This document shows, piece after piece, positions 41,352 through 51,145 of a DNA stretch of 64,000 nt (its first letter is position 1; every line of letters begins with the position of its first letter). The position numbers and the translations under genes were made by a program. The stretch is from a virus: the IMG/VR virus record IMGVR_UViG_3300042522_000700, positions 24,016 through 88,015 of that record; one strand, 5' to 3'. The notes beneath the pieces were generated by a model. The model saw nothing but the letters and a program-made list of their open reading frames with translations. It did no database searches and was not told the DNA's origin.

Positions 41352-44300
41352 TTATACAATCCTCCAAGTACCGCCAGCCGTGATAGTAACTGTTACACCA
41401 GTATTTATGGTGATTGGCCCAGTACTTACGGAATTAGTATTTGTTGGAATAGTGACGTTTTCGGCGATAGTGTTTCTATTTGATTTAAATATTCCATAAG
41501 TATCTAACCATTGTCTGTCAGCATTTGCGTATAGAACTGAGTTATTAACACCACCTGAGAAGTTAGTTCCTTGAATATTAACACCAGTATTAGCAGATCC
41601 ACCAACTTGTAATGTATATGTTGGATCAGCAACACCAATACCAACTCTTGATAATCTATGAATATCAGATCCATTAGTAGATTGTGTCCATCTCGAAGTT
41701 ACGAAAGCAACATCATTCTGATAAAGAGTACCATTAAAGTTAATATTACCATTAACATTTAACTTATATAAAATTGTATTGCCTGGATTAGCAAAAGTTG
41801 TGGATCCAATAGCTATATTGCCATCAGCACCACGAATAGCTAATGATGGAACAGACGCCCAGGTAGATCCACCAATGGCGGTGGATGGGGTGATTTCAAA
41901 AATATCGTTAGCAAGTAATTGATTGCCGATACGGAAGTTTCTGAATCCAGAAGAACCTAAGAATAGTAACGGAGCGCCAGAATTTCCGGAAGCATTATTA
42001 ATGGTGATGCTATTGATAGATACTAAAGAATTGGTTTGTGTGGAACCATTAACTTGTAGTAAATTAGATGGGTCATTTGTGCCAATACCGACATTTGGAC
42101 CTTTGATACGCATTGCTTCTGCAACAGTATCATTATTAGAGCCTGTTACATTTGTATGGAATGCTATATATGTTTCGGCAGTCGCTGCTGGGTTAGTATA
42201 GGCAGAAAGAATTCTAGCAGTTCTTCCTGCTGGAGTTCTTAAACTAATTTCGTTTGCTGCTGAGTTTGAATCGGATTCGAGTCTTAACTGAGTGCCGCCA
42301 GCTTTGTATAAATGTAAATCTGTAGATGGGTTAGTTAATCCAACACCAACACGATTATTTGTAGCATCTACATGAAGTGTGTTTGTATCTACAGTTAAAT
42401 TAGCACTTAAAGTAGTATTTCCAGTAACACCAAGAGTTCCGCCAACACTCAAGTTGCTGTTTGCTCCTGTAATTGATAGCGAACCAGTCATGGTGTCGCC
42501 TGTCTTCAATACGTTAAGTGAAGCAGCACCAGTTAAAGCAGCAGTGATTGTGCCAGCAGCAAAGTTGCCAGAAGCATCACGAATTACAGCAGTGCTTACA
42601 ACGTTGGTGCTATTAAATGTTACATTACCAGCGTTCCAAACTGTGTTGCTATTAACTGTTAAACCGTTAGCACCAGAAACAATAACATTAAGAGATCCAC
42701 TGCCGTCAGTAGCGTTACCACCAGATGATACGATAGCAGCATTGTAATTGGTTGCTGCTAATTGGCTGGAGTTAAAGTAGATGGCGGGAGATGATGAGAA
42801 ACCATCCTTTCTACCCAACTTCAATCTGGCAATACCGCCATCACTATCAAGTGAAGCAGTTTGATATGTTCCTGTTATATCAAGGCTGAAATCTTGGAAC
42901 GCTATTCTATTACTTGCTGTACCAATTGTTAGAGCACCAATAAATGTTCCTGTTTGTAAAGAGCCAGTAATGATAGTATAATCATTGGTGTTATCATTAG
43001 CATCATCAATTGTTTCTACGTTTGTAATTAAAATTGTTCCTGTTCCCTGACCATTAGCATTGTATAGATTGACTTCTAAACCAGCTAAGAAAGGAGCAGT
43101 GGATAACAATACACCACTTAAGTAAATTTTATATCTTGGATTGTTTGTTGTTGTGAGAACTTTAATGGAGTTATTGAAACTCTTTGTGGTTTGATATTCT
43201 GGTAATCTATTATCACTAATAGTTCCAAAGTTAATGTTTAGAGCATTTTGATACCAAGTACCTTGGCGATTATCGAGACGGTCGGCATCCAGATCAGTTC
43301 CTGGTCCATCGTTCAGCGAAGTCCAAACCTTACCCCAAGATCCAAATTCAGTAACATTATTACCAGAACCACGAATCCACATATTGTCATTATCAGTAAA
43401 TGCTAGCTGTCTAACACCACCGAAAGTAGCATCGAAACCAGCACCACCGTTTCTGATGGACATTACTAAGTGTCTAGTTCCACCATCATTCAAACCATCA
43501 GCACTGTTATTTTTAGTATCGGCAATAACACCAGTAGCAAAATTGCTTGGAGATGGGTTTGAAGTTGGGTTTGATGTGGACGAAATCAAACGAAGTGTGT
43601 TACCAGATTGTCCAGAAATACTGATGTTATATGTTCCAGAAAGACGATCTGTTGATACAGTACCAGAGTTTAAGTTGCTAGCGTTTAGATAGAAAGCACC
43701 TTGAGCACCGTCAAGTAAGTCAGCATCAAGACCACTATCAGGACCAGTTTTTAACTGTACGGAACCATTTCCTCCCTGTCCAATAAGGAATTGGGATTTG
43801 AGGAATCTAGCAACACCAACTGTACCAAAAGCATCAGCAGAAATAGTTAGATCAGTAACTCGTTGAATATCAACTGAAGTATTAGCATACTGGCGATTAA
43901 CTGTGCTTATTTTGGCAGCAAGAACGAGTCCAACTCCAGATCCAATTACAGCAGGAGCGGAGGTGATATTAAAGTCTCCCGTGTAGTTTATGCCACTATT
44001 TGTCACAGTAACTTCTGTAACAACTCCACCAGAAACTATAATGTTTCCACGAAGTCCAGTACCAGAACCACCAGTTAACCCAACGTCAAAATACTGACCG
44101 CTGGTGTATCCAGAACCACCATTAGCAATAACAACATTATCAACAAAATTACCTTGAGTTAGTGAAGATTCGAAAGTAAGTGGAGAAGCTCCTCTTAAAA
44201 ATTCAATAACTGTTCCTGAAGGAATATTTTGAGTTAATGGATTGTTAATTGATATTGTTGTTATTCCAGCAGCACTTAGAACTCCAGTGATATTGGTATT

Positions 44301-47300
44301 AGCAGCAATTCCAGATACGTTGCTAACAACAGTGTGACCAAGTAAAGTATTAGAATTGGTACTGAATACTAATTGAGATGAACCGCTATTTGCTTGTTGA
44401 ATTAATCTAGCAAAGTATCTTACTTCAGCTCCTTTAATTGACTGAACAACAGCGGCGTAACTTTGATCACCTCTAAGGAATGTAAACGAGTTAGCAGCAT
44501 CTGAGTTATTAGCAAGTCTTGATGTGGAAATAACACCAGAAGTAATATCATTAGCAGAAATTTGGGTAGTTGAAAGTGATACCCAATTGTTTATATTATT
44601 AGCTGAGGTATTTACAACTCTGTTTATGTTTACAATATCTTGTGGTGAATTACTTGATAAAATTGTATCAGTATCAGAAATTTTAACATTATTAACAATA
44701 TCACCGTATAATCTGCTTTCAATTAGAGCAGAACCTTGAGCAGCAACACCAGATCCTCCAGGACCACTGAATATTACTGATGGTGGAGTTGTATACCCTT
44801 TACCACCAACGTAACCATTAAATTCTACTAGTTGAACAGTTACAACTTGACCATTAGCAATGGTGGCAACCGCACTTGCTTGGACGGCTCCAACTTCAGG
44901 GTTTCCTCCAGAAATTGTTACTGTTGGTGGAGTTACATATCCAGAACCAGCATCAGAAAGATTGAGTTGATAAACAACTCCTTTACGATACTCAGTTGAT
45001 TGGATCTGACCCTCGGAAATACTACCTAAGAAAATATCGCCAATAGTAAATTCTAAATCAGTGTCAACTGGGAAAGTAACAAACAAACTATCATTATCAT
45101 TGTTTAAAATATATGAAGTTCCTGTATCCTGTTGAATAGCAATATCACCAGCAAGAGCGCCTTCGATAGAAAGTCTTTCTGCTTCATCTTCTATGGTGTA
45201 TACATTAAATGGACGTAGTGGAGGAATCTGGTCAATTGAAATCTTACCAGAATCAGTTAGTTCAACAAGTGCTCTAGGAACAGCATTGGTTGAATATGGT
45301 TTGTTAATATATGGACCCAGGTTATTGGTAATATAATCTCTAACTGCCTTTTGAGTTGGTAGTTTAGCGTCAGTAGAGTTAGCACCACCAAGAGTATTTG
45401 AGTTATCAAATCCAGTAACAACAACATCACCGCCTTTCAACTTAAGGAATTCAACTTCCGAAATTGTAACAGTACCTGTAAAAGTAATATTACCAGTTCT
45501 GTTTTCAATCTTAGCAAAAGTACCTACTTTAAAGTCACCAAGTTCGTCTGTACCTGAGCAATAAACACGACCATAATCTTGAGATACTTGCTCATTAGCA
45601 TCAACCTTAACACCACCATTTTCTGGTAGAGCGTTATAGTTCGTGCCAGAACCAGCAAATTCCCAAGTATGTGATGAAGAGTTAACAATAGAAGGTCTAT
45701 GTAATCTAATAGTTTTACCAGAAAATTCTCCAATTCCAGTGCTGACAACTACGTTATCAGAATCACGAATAAATTCTGCTGGATCTCCAGAACCACTTTC
45801 TAAAGTAATTTGAGCAGAGAAAGGAGGTCCAACAGTGACGCCAGCAACAACATCAACAAAATATTCAATTTCTGGATTTACGTTACTATAGCCATCAATT
45901 TTAACAACATAATGCTCTAATGGTTCTCTCCCAAGACCATCTACAGTAAATATTGTTCTGCCTGTTGGAGTTGTCGAAACATTAACAATCGTTCCAACGT
46001 CAAAACTATAAGCAAAACTATTGTAACCTCTTGCTCTAAGAGCGTAGATACCAAAGTTTGTCGCTGAGTTAGTTACTGAAGCATATCCACCAGATTCAGC
46101 AAGAATGCCATCAAAAGCAAACAGAACGAACACCGAAACTAACTGACAGTATCCATCATTAATAAGTTTATATCCAGTACCATTAAACGAAACAATGGTA
46201 AACTGAGCAGCAACCATTGACTTACCCTGATTCGGGAATGATGCCGAACCGTCAAGTTCTAGACCAGGGAATGGGCAGTTTGGTTGAGCAACTTTACTAC
46301 CATCAATAAGGGCACCGCCACCACCTAGGAATGAAATAACTGAAGCATTTTGTGTGTAAGGAGAAGCTTCAATATAAGGCAAATCATCCCATGATGCTCT
46401 TGGTGTAATTCTCTTATTGTCGGCATCATATAAAGTATTATCTGGATACGATAAAATATTTACTGTGTCATATAAAGTGCCGTATGTTTTTTCTGTAGCT
46501 CCAGGAGCAATTTCTCCGGAAAGTACATCATCAAGTAAAGCAAAGGATGTTGTAATAGCAGAAGCAACGTTAGCACAGATAGGAGTTGATGGATCAATAG
46601 CAATAGTTGAATCGGTATATAATTGCTTGATGGTGTATGTTGGTTCAAATACTGGACCAGTGCCGTTACCAGTTTTCCAATTTCTCATTGCCAAAATGGC
46701 AAGATCTCTTACCTGTACGAAAGCATAACGAGTTGGTGATAACTCTTCTTCTGGAATACCAGTTAATTGAGCACCAGTAAAGTATGCTTCGGCAGCGGTA
46801 AGCATACCAGCATTTCCGCCGAGAGTTAAATCTCTTCTTATAGCAGAAAGAATGTATCTAATATCTCTCTTACAAGTAATGTATCTACTGAATGTGCCAG
46901 TATTTACTGTAGGCAATGAATTTAAATTGCCGTTAGTAACAGCAGTAATGGCAATAGCAGCAAGAGTATCAACTGCTGATTGAACATTAGCACAAGAGTT
47001 TATATTTGTATTGCTACCTGTAGCAGGGTCAGCTGTAATTGTTAAATCTTTTGAATATAGTTGATTGGTAATTGCTAGCTTAATTACAGCTTTTGCTTTG
47101 TTGAAAGCAACTACGGACTGTGCTACTTCACCTACTAAACCATTGCTAATGGGAGTTCCATTATTAAAATATGATTGAGCAACTTCAATAATATTTGAGT
47201 TACCACCACTAATCAAATCGTTAGCAATAGCGGTAACAAAATAACCAATATCTCTTCTGCACTTAGTAGAACCACTGAAAATAGTACCAGCATTTTCTGA

Positions 47301-50300
47301 TGGTAATGATGTAGTGTTTCCAGCAGTAATTACTGTGGTAATTATACTAACTAAGTTATCAATGTTTGTTCTTACATCGGAACAAGAAGAAGCAGATGTA
47401 TTAGAACCAGTTACTGGATCTGCTGTAATTGTTAAATCTTTATAAGTCAGCTGATTAGTAATTGCTGACTTCATCAAATCTCTAGCTTGATTGAAGGCGT
47501 ATACAGATTGTGTTTCTTCGCCAACTAATCCATTAGAAATTGGCGATCCATTATTGAAGTACTGTAGAGTAAACTTTCTGGCATACTTGTTGCCGCCCAA
47601 GAATACATCCAGCGAAACAGCATCTACAAAATAACCTAGATCTCTTTTACATTTTGTTTGGGTCGAACTTACACCAGGATATTGAGCAACTAATGCTGTC
47701 CAAGCGTCATCAATAATTTGAGTTCTATTTTTTTGAATTAATCTATATGAATCTAGATATCTCTTATTTGCTTGGTTGATTGTGTCGCCAGGAATAATCC
47801 AATCAGTTCCCCAAGCAGACTCACTGTATTCGACTGAAATTTCTGCTAATGATTTATCTTGAATTTCTTGTTTGTTAGCAAAAATTAAATTAGCAGCATC
47901 CTTAAATCTATTTGTTTCTGAAGCTTCGTCATTAAGATTTAAAGTTGGGTACTCTGCCAATGTACGTCCAATTGCTTCTTCTGTGATTAACTCAGTATTA
48001 CGAGCAATCAACTCAGCACTGTCCAGGAAACGCCCGCTAGCATTGTTTGTAAGTACTTCTGTGAAAACATACCCAAGGGCAGTAATAGCACTTTCTACGT
48101 CCTCACAGGCGGCTCCTACAGAGTCCTGAATGACAGTTGGATCAATGTATCTAGCAATAGATGAATACTGTGGAGTGTATAGTGGAGCAGTAAGTTGTCC
48201 ATTACCAGTTCTCCAACGTCTCATTGCTAGAATAGCAAGATCTTTGGCAATTTCGTATGCTCTTACTGATTCGGTAATTTCAGTTGACAGATAAGCAACT
48301 TGAGCGTTTTGTATATACGATTTGGCAGCTTCTATGACATTATAGTTGCCGCCATATTCTAAATCACGAATAAGAGCATTTACAAAATGACCAATATCCC
48401 TACGGCATTTTGCCTCATTTGGAACATTTAGATATGAAAATTCTTCTTGAATTTGTAAGTAGGCTTCATCAACAATAAATGGAATATTGTTACGAATTAA
48501 AATACAAGCATCCTGAAACCTTCTTGATACCGATTCAGCAACACCAAATTTGTTTGGTGAGTTTAGAAGTGATAAAGTTACTGAATAATCATATGATTTG
48601 ACGGAAGCATTATTAGGAATAAAATTAGAATCAGTTAAGTTATCGTCCTGTTTATTTTGAATAATAAATCTTCTAGATCTTCCGTCAGCATCACGAAGAA
48701 TTTTATAAATTCTTTGCTTACCATTTAAGTAAGAAAGATCTGGTCCTGATGTGGGAAGACCACTAATCTCAATTTGCTGACCTTCTTTGAAATCATGAAC
48801 ATTTTGTCTACCAACTAGAGCGTTGGTGTAGAAAATAATACCACCCGAATTATCCTCTGCTGGATCGTATTGAAAACCACCTTCAGAAGTTTCTGGGGTT
48901 CCTTGTTGAGAAAAATCAATTCTTACGATAGGTAAACTTGATACTAAATCTTTATTTTGAGATACAACTTCACCTTCTGCTCTAATTGATCTAATATCGG
49001 TAGAAACAAACTCATAAGTTTGTTGGGACGGAGACACACCAATAGTATATTCAAATGTTTCTCCAGTGTTAAATGAACCACTGGTAATGTCAACGTCAAT
49101 AGTTCCATTTACATAAGCATCGGGACCAGTTGTACTTTCAAAAGTTACAGCGGCAATTAAACCAGTTGAACCAGTGTTGACACCAGAAACACTTAATCCA
49201 GCAATTAATTCCGTTCCTCCAGTGTGATTTTGGAAAGTTACTCTAATTCTAGGTGGACCAAAAATTTGATGACCGATTGGGAAATTTCTACCAAAATCTC
49301 CGCCAGTGGTAGAATCATAATAAATTCTTTGCTTGTCATCAAAGACCATAGCAAAGTCCCAAGTAGCAACAACATCGCCATTGCTATCAATTTGATCTCT
49401 AAAAACTATTCCCGTAAGATAATTTTTATCCCCAAATTTAAACATATGTTTACGGGGATTTTGTGGTCTTACGATAACTAAACGTAAGTTATCACCAACA
49501 ATTGAACAGTCAGCTGGAATTGAAATTGGGTTATCTTCTAGATAATCGCCGCCAGAAATGATAACAGTTTCTTTGATACCAACTGATGCCGAAGCAATCT
49601 GGCAGGCTCTTTTAATTGTTCTTACTGGAGCAACAGCAGAACGACCATCACTTTCATCATTACCAATTTGAGCTGAAACATATACACGACCACCAACGTC
49701 GTTAGTGGCAAGATTTAAAACGTATTCTGTGGTAGCAATTTTATCAGATCTATCACCCAATTGTGGAGTAATTGAACGAGGGAAAATACCACTATTTCCA
49801 GTTTGATTATAATATGGGGCATTTACATCAACTACTCTATAACCAATGTGTTTTAACTGAACTTCGCCATTTAAAACAACTCCATCTATGTGAGTTGGAA
49901 TTGTTGAACTAAGAGTTCCTGCATTTAATGCCTCGTAAACATTATCGCCAGCGTATCTATAGGCACCTTTCTGTAAAATTACATTAGGAACAAATTGAAT
50001 TCCTGTATTATTTGCCCATGTTTTTAGATTTGGTGCTCTAAAACTAGCATCTGGAGTTATAAAATTATCAATATCTAAGTTAAGAATTCTAGCAGTATCA
50101 GAAATAATTGATGTGGATGTTCTGATAGCACCATTAATATCTAATTCAAAATCTACTGTATCCAGAAATGCTGTAGCTGACGCTCCAGCTCCATTACCTC
50201 CAGTAATAGTTACTGATGGAGCAGTGAGATAACCATCACCAACTTCATCTACAATAATAGCAACAACAGAACCATTTGTGATAATAGCAGATGCTAATGC

Positions 50301-50579
50301 CTGAATTCCATCTGATAAATCTGGAGGACTTAATGTAACATTTGGAGTGAGACTGTATCCAGTGCCTCCCTGACCAGGATTAACTTTAATACTTTCTACT
50401 CTTCGTCCAGTTCTATTAATACCAATTCGAGGAAGACCAGTTAAACTATCTAACTGTGCTCGGAAAATTTCTTTTTCTGAGGCACCAACACCAGATCTAA
50501 TAGTAAGTTCATTACTACCAACGAGTTTTGGATTAACTCCTTTAATGATTTCCTTGTCAGAATTAAATTGAAAACTCAT
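41352..50579 (-). CDS. Giant tail-fibre/structural protein, 3075 residues
   Basis: Order of regions: glycine-tyrosine beta repeats at about 65-140; fibre region with QLGDRSDKIATTEYVLNLATND near 270-295; pectin-lyase-like beta helix from GGRVYVSAQIGNDESDGRS to about 410; helical repeats at about 680-1310 with four CxRDIxYxxxAI and four RxxDxxxLIxxN units; more beta repeats at about 1870-1950 and 2150-2200; LDADLLDGAQG-type fibre repeats; and a C-terminal shaft with VGIGTNDPSNLLQVNGS repeats. Composite architecture of marine phage long fibres. Attachment or host recognition inferred. It has no T4 counterpart by sequence. Confidence 0.85.
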   Translation of the reverse strand: MSFQFNSDKEIIKGVNPKLVGSNELTIRSGVGASEKEIFRAQLDSLTGLPRIGINRTGRRVESIKVNPGQGGTGYSLTPNVTLSPPDLSDGIQALASAIITNGSVVAIIVDEVGDGYLTAPSVTITGGNGAGASATAFLDTVDFELDINGAIRTSTSIISDTARILNLDIDNFITPDASFRAPNLKTWANNTGIQFVPNVILQKGAYRYAGDNVYEALNAGTLSSTIPTHIDGVVLNGEVQLKHIGYRVVDVNAPYYNQTGNSGIFPRSITPQLGDRSDKIATTEYVLNLATNDVGGRVYVSAQIGNDESDGRSAVAPVRTIKRACQIASASVGIKETVIISGGDYLEDNPISIPADCSIVGDNLRLVIVRPQNPRKHMFKFGDKNYLTGIVFRDQIDSNGDVVATWDFAMVFDDKQRIYYDSTTGGDFGRNFPIGHQIFGPPRIRVTFQNHTGGTELIAGLSVSGVNTGSTGLIAAVTFESTTGPDAYVNGTIDVDITSGSFNTGETFEYTIGVSPSQQTYEFVSTDIRSIRAEGEVVSQNKDLVSSLPIVRIDFSQQGTPETSEGGFQYDPAEDNSGGIIFYTNALVGRQNVHDFKEGQQIEISGLPTSGPDLSYLNGKQRIYKILRDADGRSRRFIIQNKQDDNLTDSNFIPNNASVKSYDYSVTLSLLNSPNKFGVAESVSRRFQDACILIRNNIPFIVDEAYLQIQEEFSYLNVPNEAKCRRDIGHFVNALIRDLEYGGNYNVIEAAKSYIQNAQVAYLSTEITESVRAYEIAKDLAILAMRRWRTGNGQLTAPLYTPQYSSIARYIDPTVIQDSVGAACEDVESAITALGYVFTEVLTNNASGRFLDSAELIARNTELITEEAIGRTLAEYPTLNLNDEASETNRFKDAANLIFANKQEIQDKSLAEISVEYSESAWGTDWIIPGDTINQANKRYLDSYRLIQKNRTQIIDDAWTALVAQYPGVSSTQTKCKRDLGYFVDAVSLDVFLGGNKYARKFTLQYFNNGSPISNGLVGEETQSVYAFNQARDLMKSAITNQLTYKDLTITADPVTGSNTSASSCSDVRTNIDNLVSIITTVITAGNTTSLPSENAGTIFSGSTKCRRDIGYFVTAIANDLISGGNSNIIEVAQSYFNNGTPISNGLVGEVAQSVVAFNKAKAVIKLAITNQLYSKDLTITADPATGSNTNINSCANVQSAVDTLAAIAITAVTNGNLNSLPTVNTGTFSRYITCKRDIRYILSAIRRDLTLGGNAGMLTAAEAYFTGAQLTGIPEEELSPTRYAFVQVRDLAILAMRNWKTGNGTGPVFEPTYTIKQLYTDSTIAIDPSTPICANVASAITTSFALLDDVLSGEIAPGATEKTYGTLYDTVNILSYPDNTLYDADNKRITPRASWDDLPYIEASPYTQNASVISFLGGGGALIDGSKVAQPNCPFPGLELDGSASFPNQGKSMVAAQFTIVSFNGTGYKLINDGYCQLVSVFVLFAFDGILAESGGYASVTNSATNFGIYALRARGYNSFAYSFDVGTIVNVSTTPTGRTIFTVDGLGREPLEHYVVKIDGYSNVNPEIEYFVDVVAGVTVGPPFSAQITLESGSGDPAEFIRDSDNVVVSTGIGEFSGKTIRLHRPSIVNSSSHTWEFAGSGTNYNALPENGGVKVDANEQVSQDYGRVYCSGTDELGDFKVGTFAKIENRTGNITFTGTVTISEVEFLKLKGGDVVVTGFDNSNTLGGANSTDAKLPTQKAVRDYITNNLGPYINKPYSTNAVPRALVELTDSGKISIDQIPPLRPFNVYTIEDEAERLSIEGALAGDIAIQQDTGTSYILNNDNDSLFVTFPVDTDLEFTIGDIFLGSISEGQIQSTEYRKGVVYQLNLSDAGSGYVTPPTVTISGGNPEVGAVQASAVATIANGQVVTVQLVEFNGYVGGKGYTTPPSVIFSGPGGSGVAAQGSALIESRLYGDIVNNVKISDTDTILSSNSPQDIVNINRVVNTSANNINNWVSLSTTQISANDITSGVISTSRLANNSDAANSFTFLRGDQSYAAVVQSIKGAEVRYFARLIQQANSGSSQLVFSTNSNTLLGHTVVSNVSGIAANTNITGVLSAAGITTISINNPLTQNIPSGTVIEFLRGASPLTFESSLTQGNFVDNVVIANGGSGYTSGQYFDVGLTGGSGTGLRGNIIVSGGVVTEVTVTNSGINYTGDFNITSAPAVIGSGVGLVLAAKISTVNRQYANTSVDIQRVTDLTISADAFGTVGVARFLKSQFLIGQGGNGSVQLKTGPDSGLDADLLDGAQGAFYLNASNLNSGTVSTDRLSGTYNISISGQSGNTLRLISSTSNPTSNPSPSNFATGVIADTKNNSADGLNDGGTRHLVMSIRNGGAGFDATFGGVRQLAFTDNDNMWIRGSGNNVTEFGSWGKVWTSLNDGPGTDLDADRLDNRQGTWYQNALNINFGTISDNRLPEYQTTKSFNNSIKVLTTTNNPRYKIYLSGVLLSTAPFLAGLEVNLYNANGQGTGTILITNVETIDDANDNTNDYTIITGSLQTGTFIGALTIGTASNRIAFQDFSLDITGTYQTASLDSDGGIARLKLGRKDGFSSSPAIYFNSSQLAATNYNAAIVSSGGNATDGSGSLNVIVSGANGLTVNSNTVWNAGNVTFNSTNVVSTAVIRDASGNFAAGTITAALTGAASLNVLKTGDTMTGSLSITGANSNLSVGGTLGVTGNTTLSANLTVDTNTLHVDATNNRVGVGLTNPSTDLHLYKAGGTQLRLESDSNSAANEISLRTPAGRTARILSAYTNPAATAETYIAFHTNVTGSNNDTVAEAMRIKGPNVGIGTNDPSNLLQVNGSTQTNSLVSINSITINNASGNSGAPLLFLGSSGFRNFRIGNQLLANDIFEITPSTAIGGSTWASVPSLAIRGADGNIAIGSTTFANPGNTILYKLNVNGNINFNGTLYQNDVAFVTSRWTQSTNGSDIHRLSRVGIGVADPTYTLQVGGSANTGVNIQGTNFSGGVNNSVLYANADRQWLDTYGIFKSNRNTIAENVTIPTNTNSVSTGPITINTGVTVTITAGGTWRIV

Positions 50580-50621
50580 TTTACTATGTTGCTCCGCTTC
50601 CGAATTTCTTATTCCTTAGTT

Positions 50622-50629
50622 ATATTTAG
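50622..50629 (-). promoter_or_regulatory. Variant late promoter motif before the giant fibre gene
   Basis: CTAAATAT on the minus strand, 43 bases before the ATG at 50579, just after the stop of the 169-residue gene. Confidence 0.4.
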
Positions 50630-50633
50630 TTTA

Positions 50634-51143
50634 TTAAGACCACAAAATATTAACTACATCTACTGTAGATATCCATTTGATAGTTTCAACTGTTCCCGCT
50701 CTAACAGCAGAATAACTGAAACGATTTGCTGCTCCGCCATCATAAGCTTCTACTGTCCATGCTTGACCAGACGGAATACTATCTTTGATAATAGTAGTCA
50801 AACTAGAAAGAACTTGAACATCGCCAACTTCGTTACAAGTAACAGTACTTTCAATCTTAACTGAATAGTGACCTCCACCACTGGTATTTACACCAATGAT
50901 ATGAGCAGTAATGAAACTGGCTGTATTACTAGGCAAAATAATTTGAGTGCCAATAGCATCTAAACCAAGAATAGCTGTATTAGTACCTCTCAAAATATAT
51001 TGAGTTCTTGTACTATCACCAAACTGACTATTTTTTAATTCTAATGTGTTTATATTTTTTACATCTTTAAGGTTGTTGATTACTGTAGTTTTATCTACCG
51101 AAAAACCACCAACAGAATCAAATTCTTTTAAATTAGTTGCCAT
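50634..51143 (-). CDS. 169-residue virion structural protein
   Basis: Begins MATNLKEFDSVGGFSVDKTTV; then a coil NNLKDVKNINTLELKNSQFGDS and an all-beta domain with HYSVKIESTVTCNEVGDVQVLSS and WTVEAYDGGAANRFSYS. The last domain looks like a small jelly-roll or fibre-head fold, and an almost identical type of domain is present at the C-terminus of the 1415-residue protein upstream (SASGS-x-IVVSAHNN, EMVEFNVSAKG). Probably a fibre or whisker component. Confidence 0.7.
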   Translation of the reverse strand: MATNLKEFDSVGGFSVDKTTVINNLKDVKNINTLELKNSQFGDSTRTQYILRGTNTAILGLDAIGTQIILPSNTASFITAHIIGVNTSGGGHYSVKIESTVTCNEVGDVQVLSSLTTIIKDSIPSGQAWTVEAYDGGAANRFSYSAVRAGTVETIKWISTVDVVNILWS

Positions 51144-51145
51144 TT

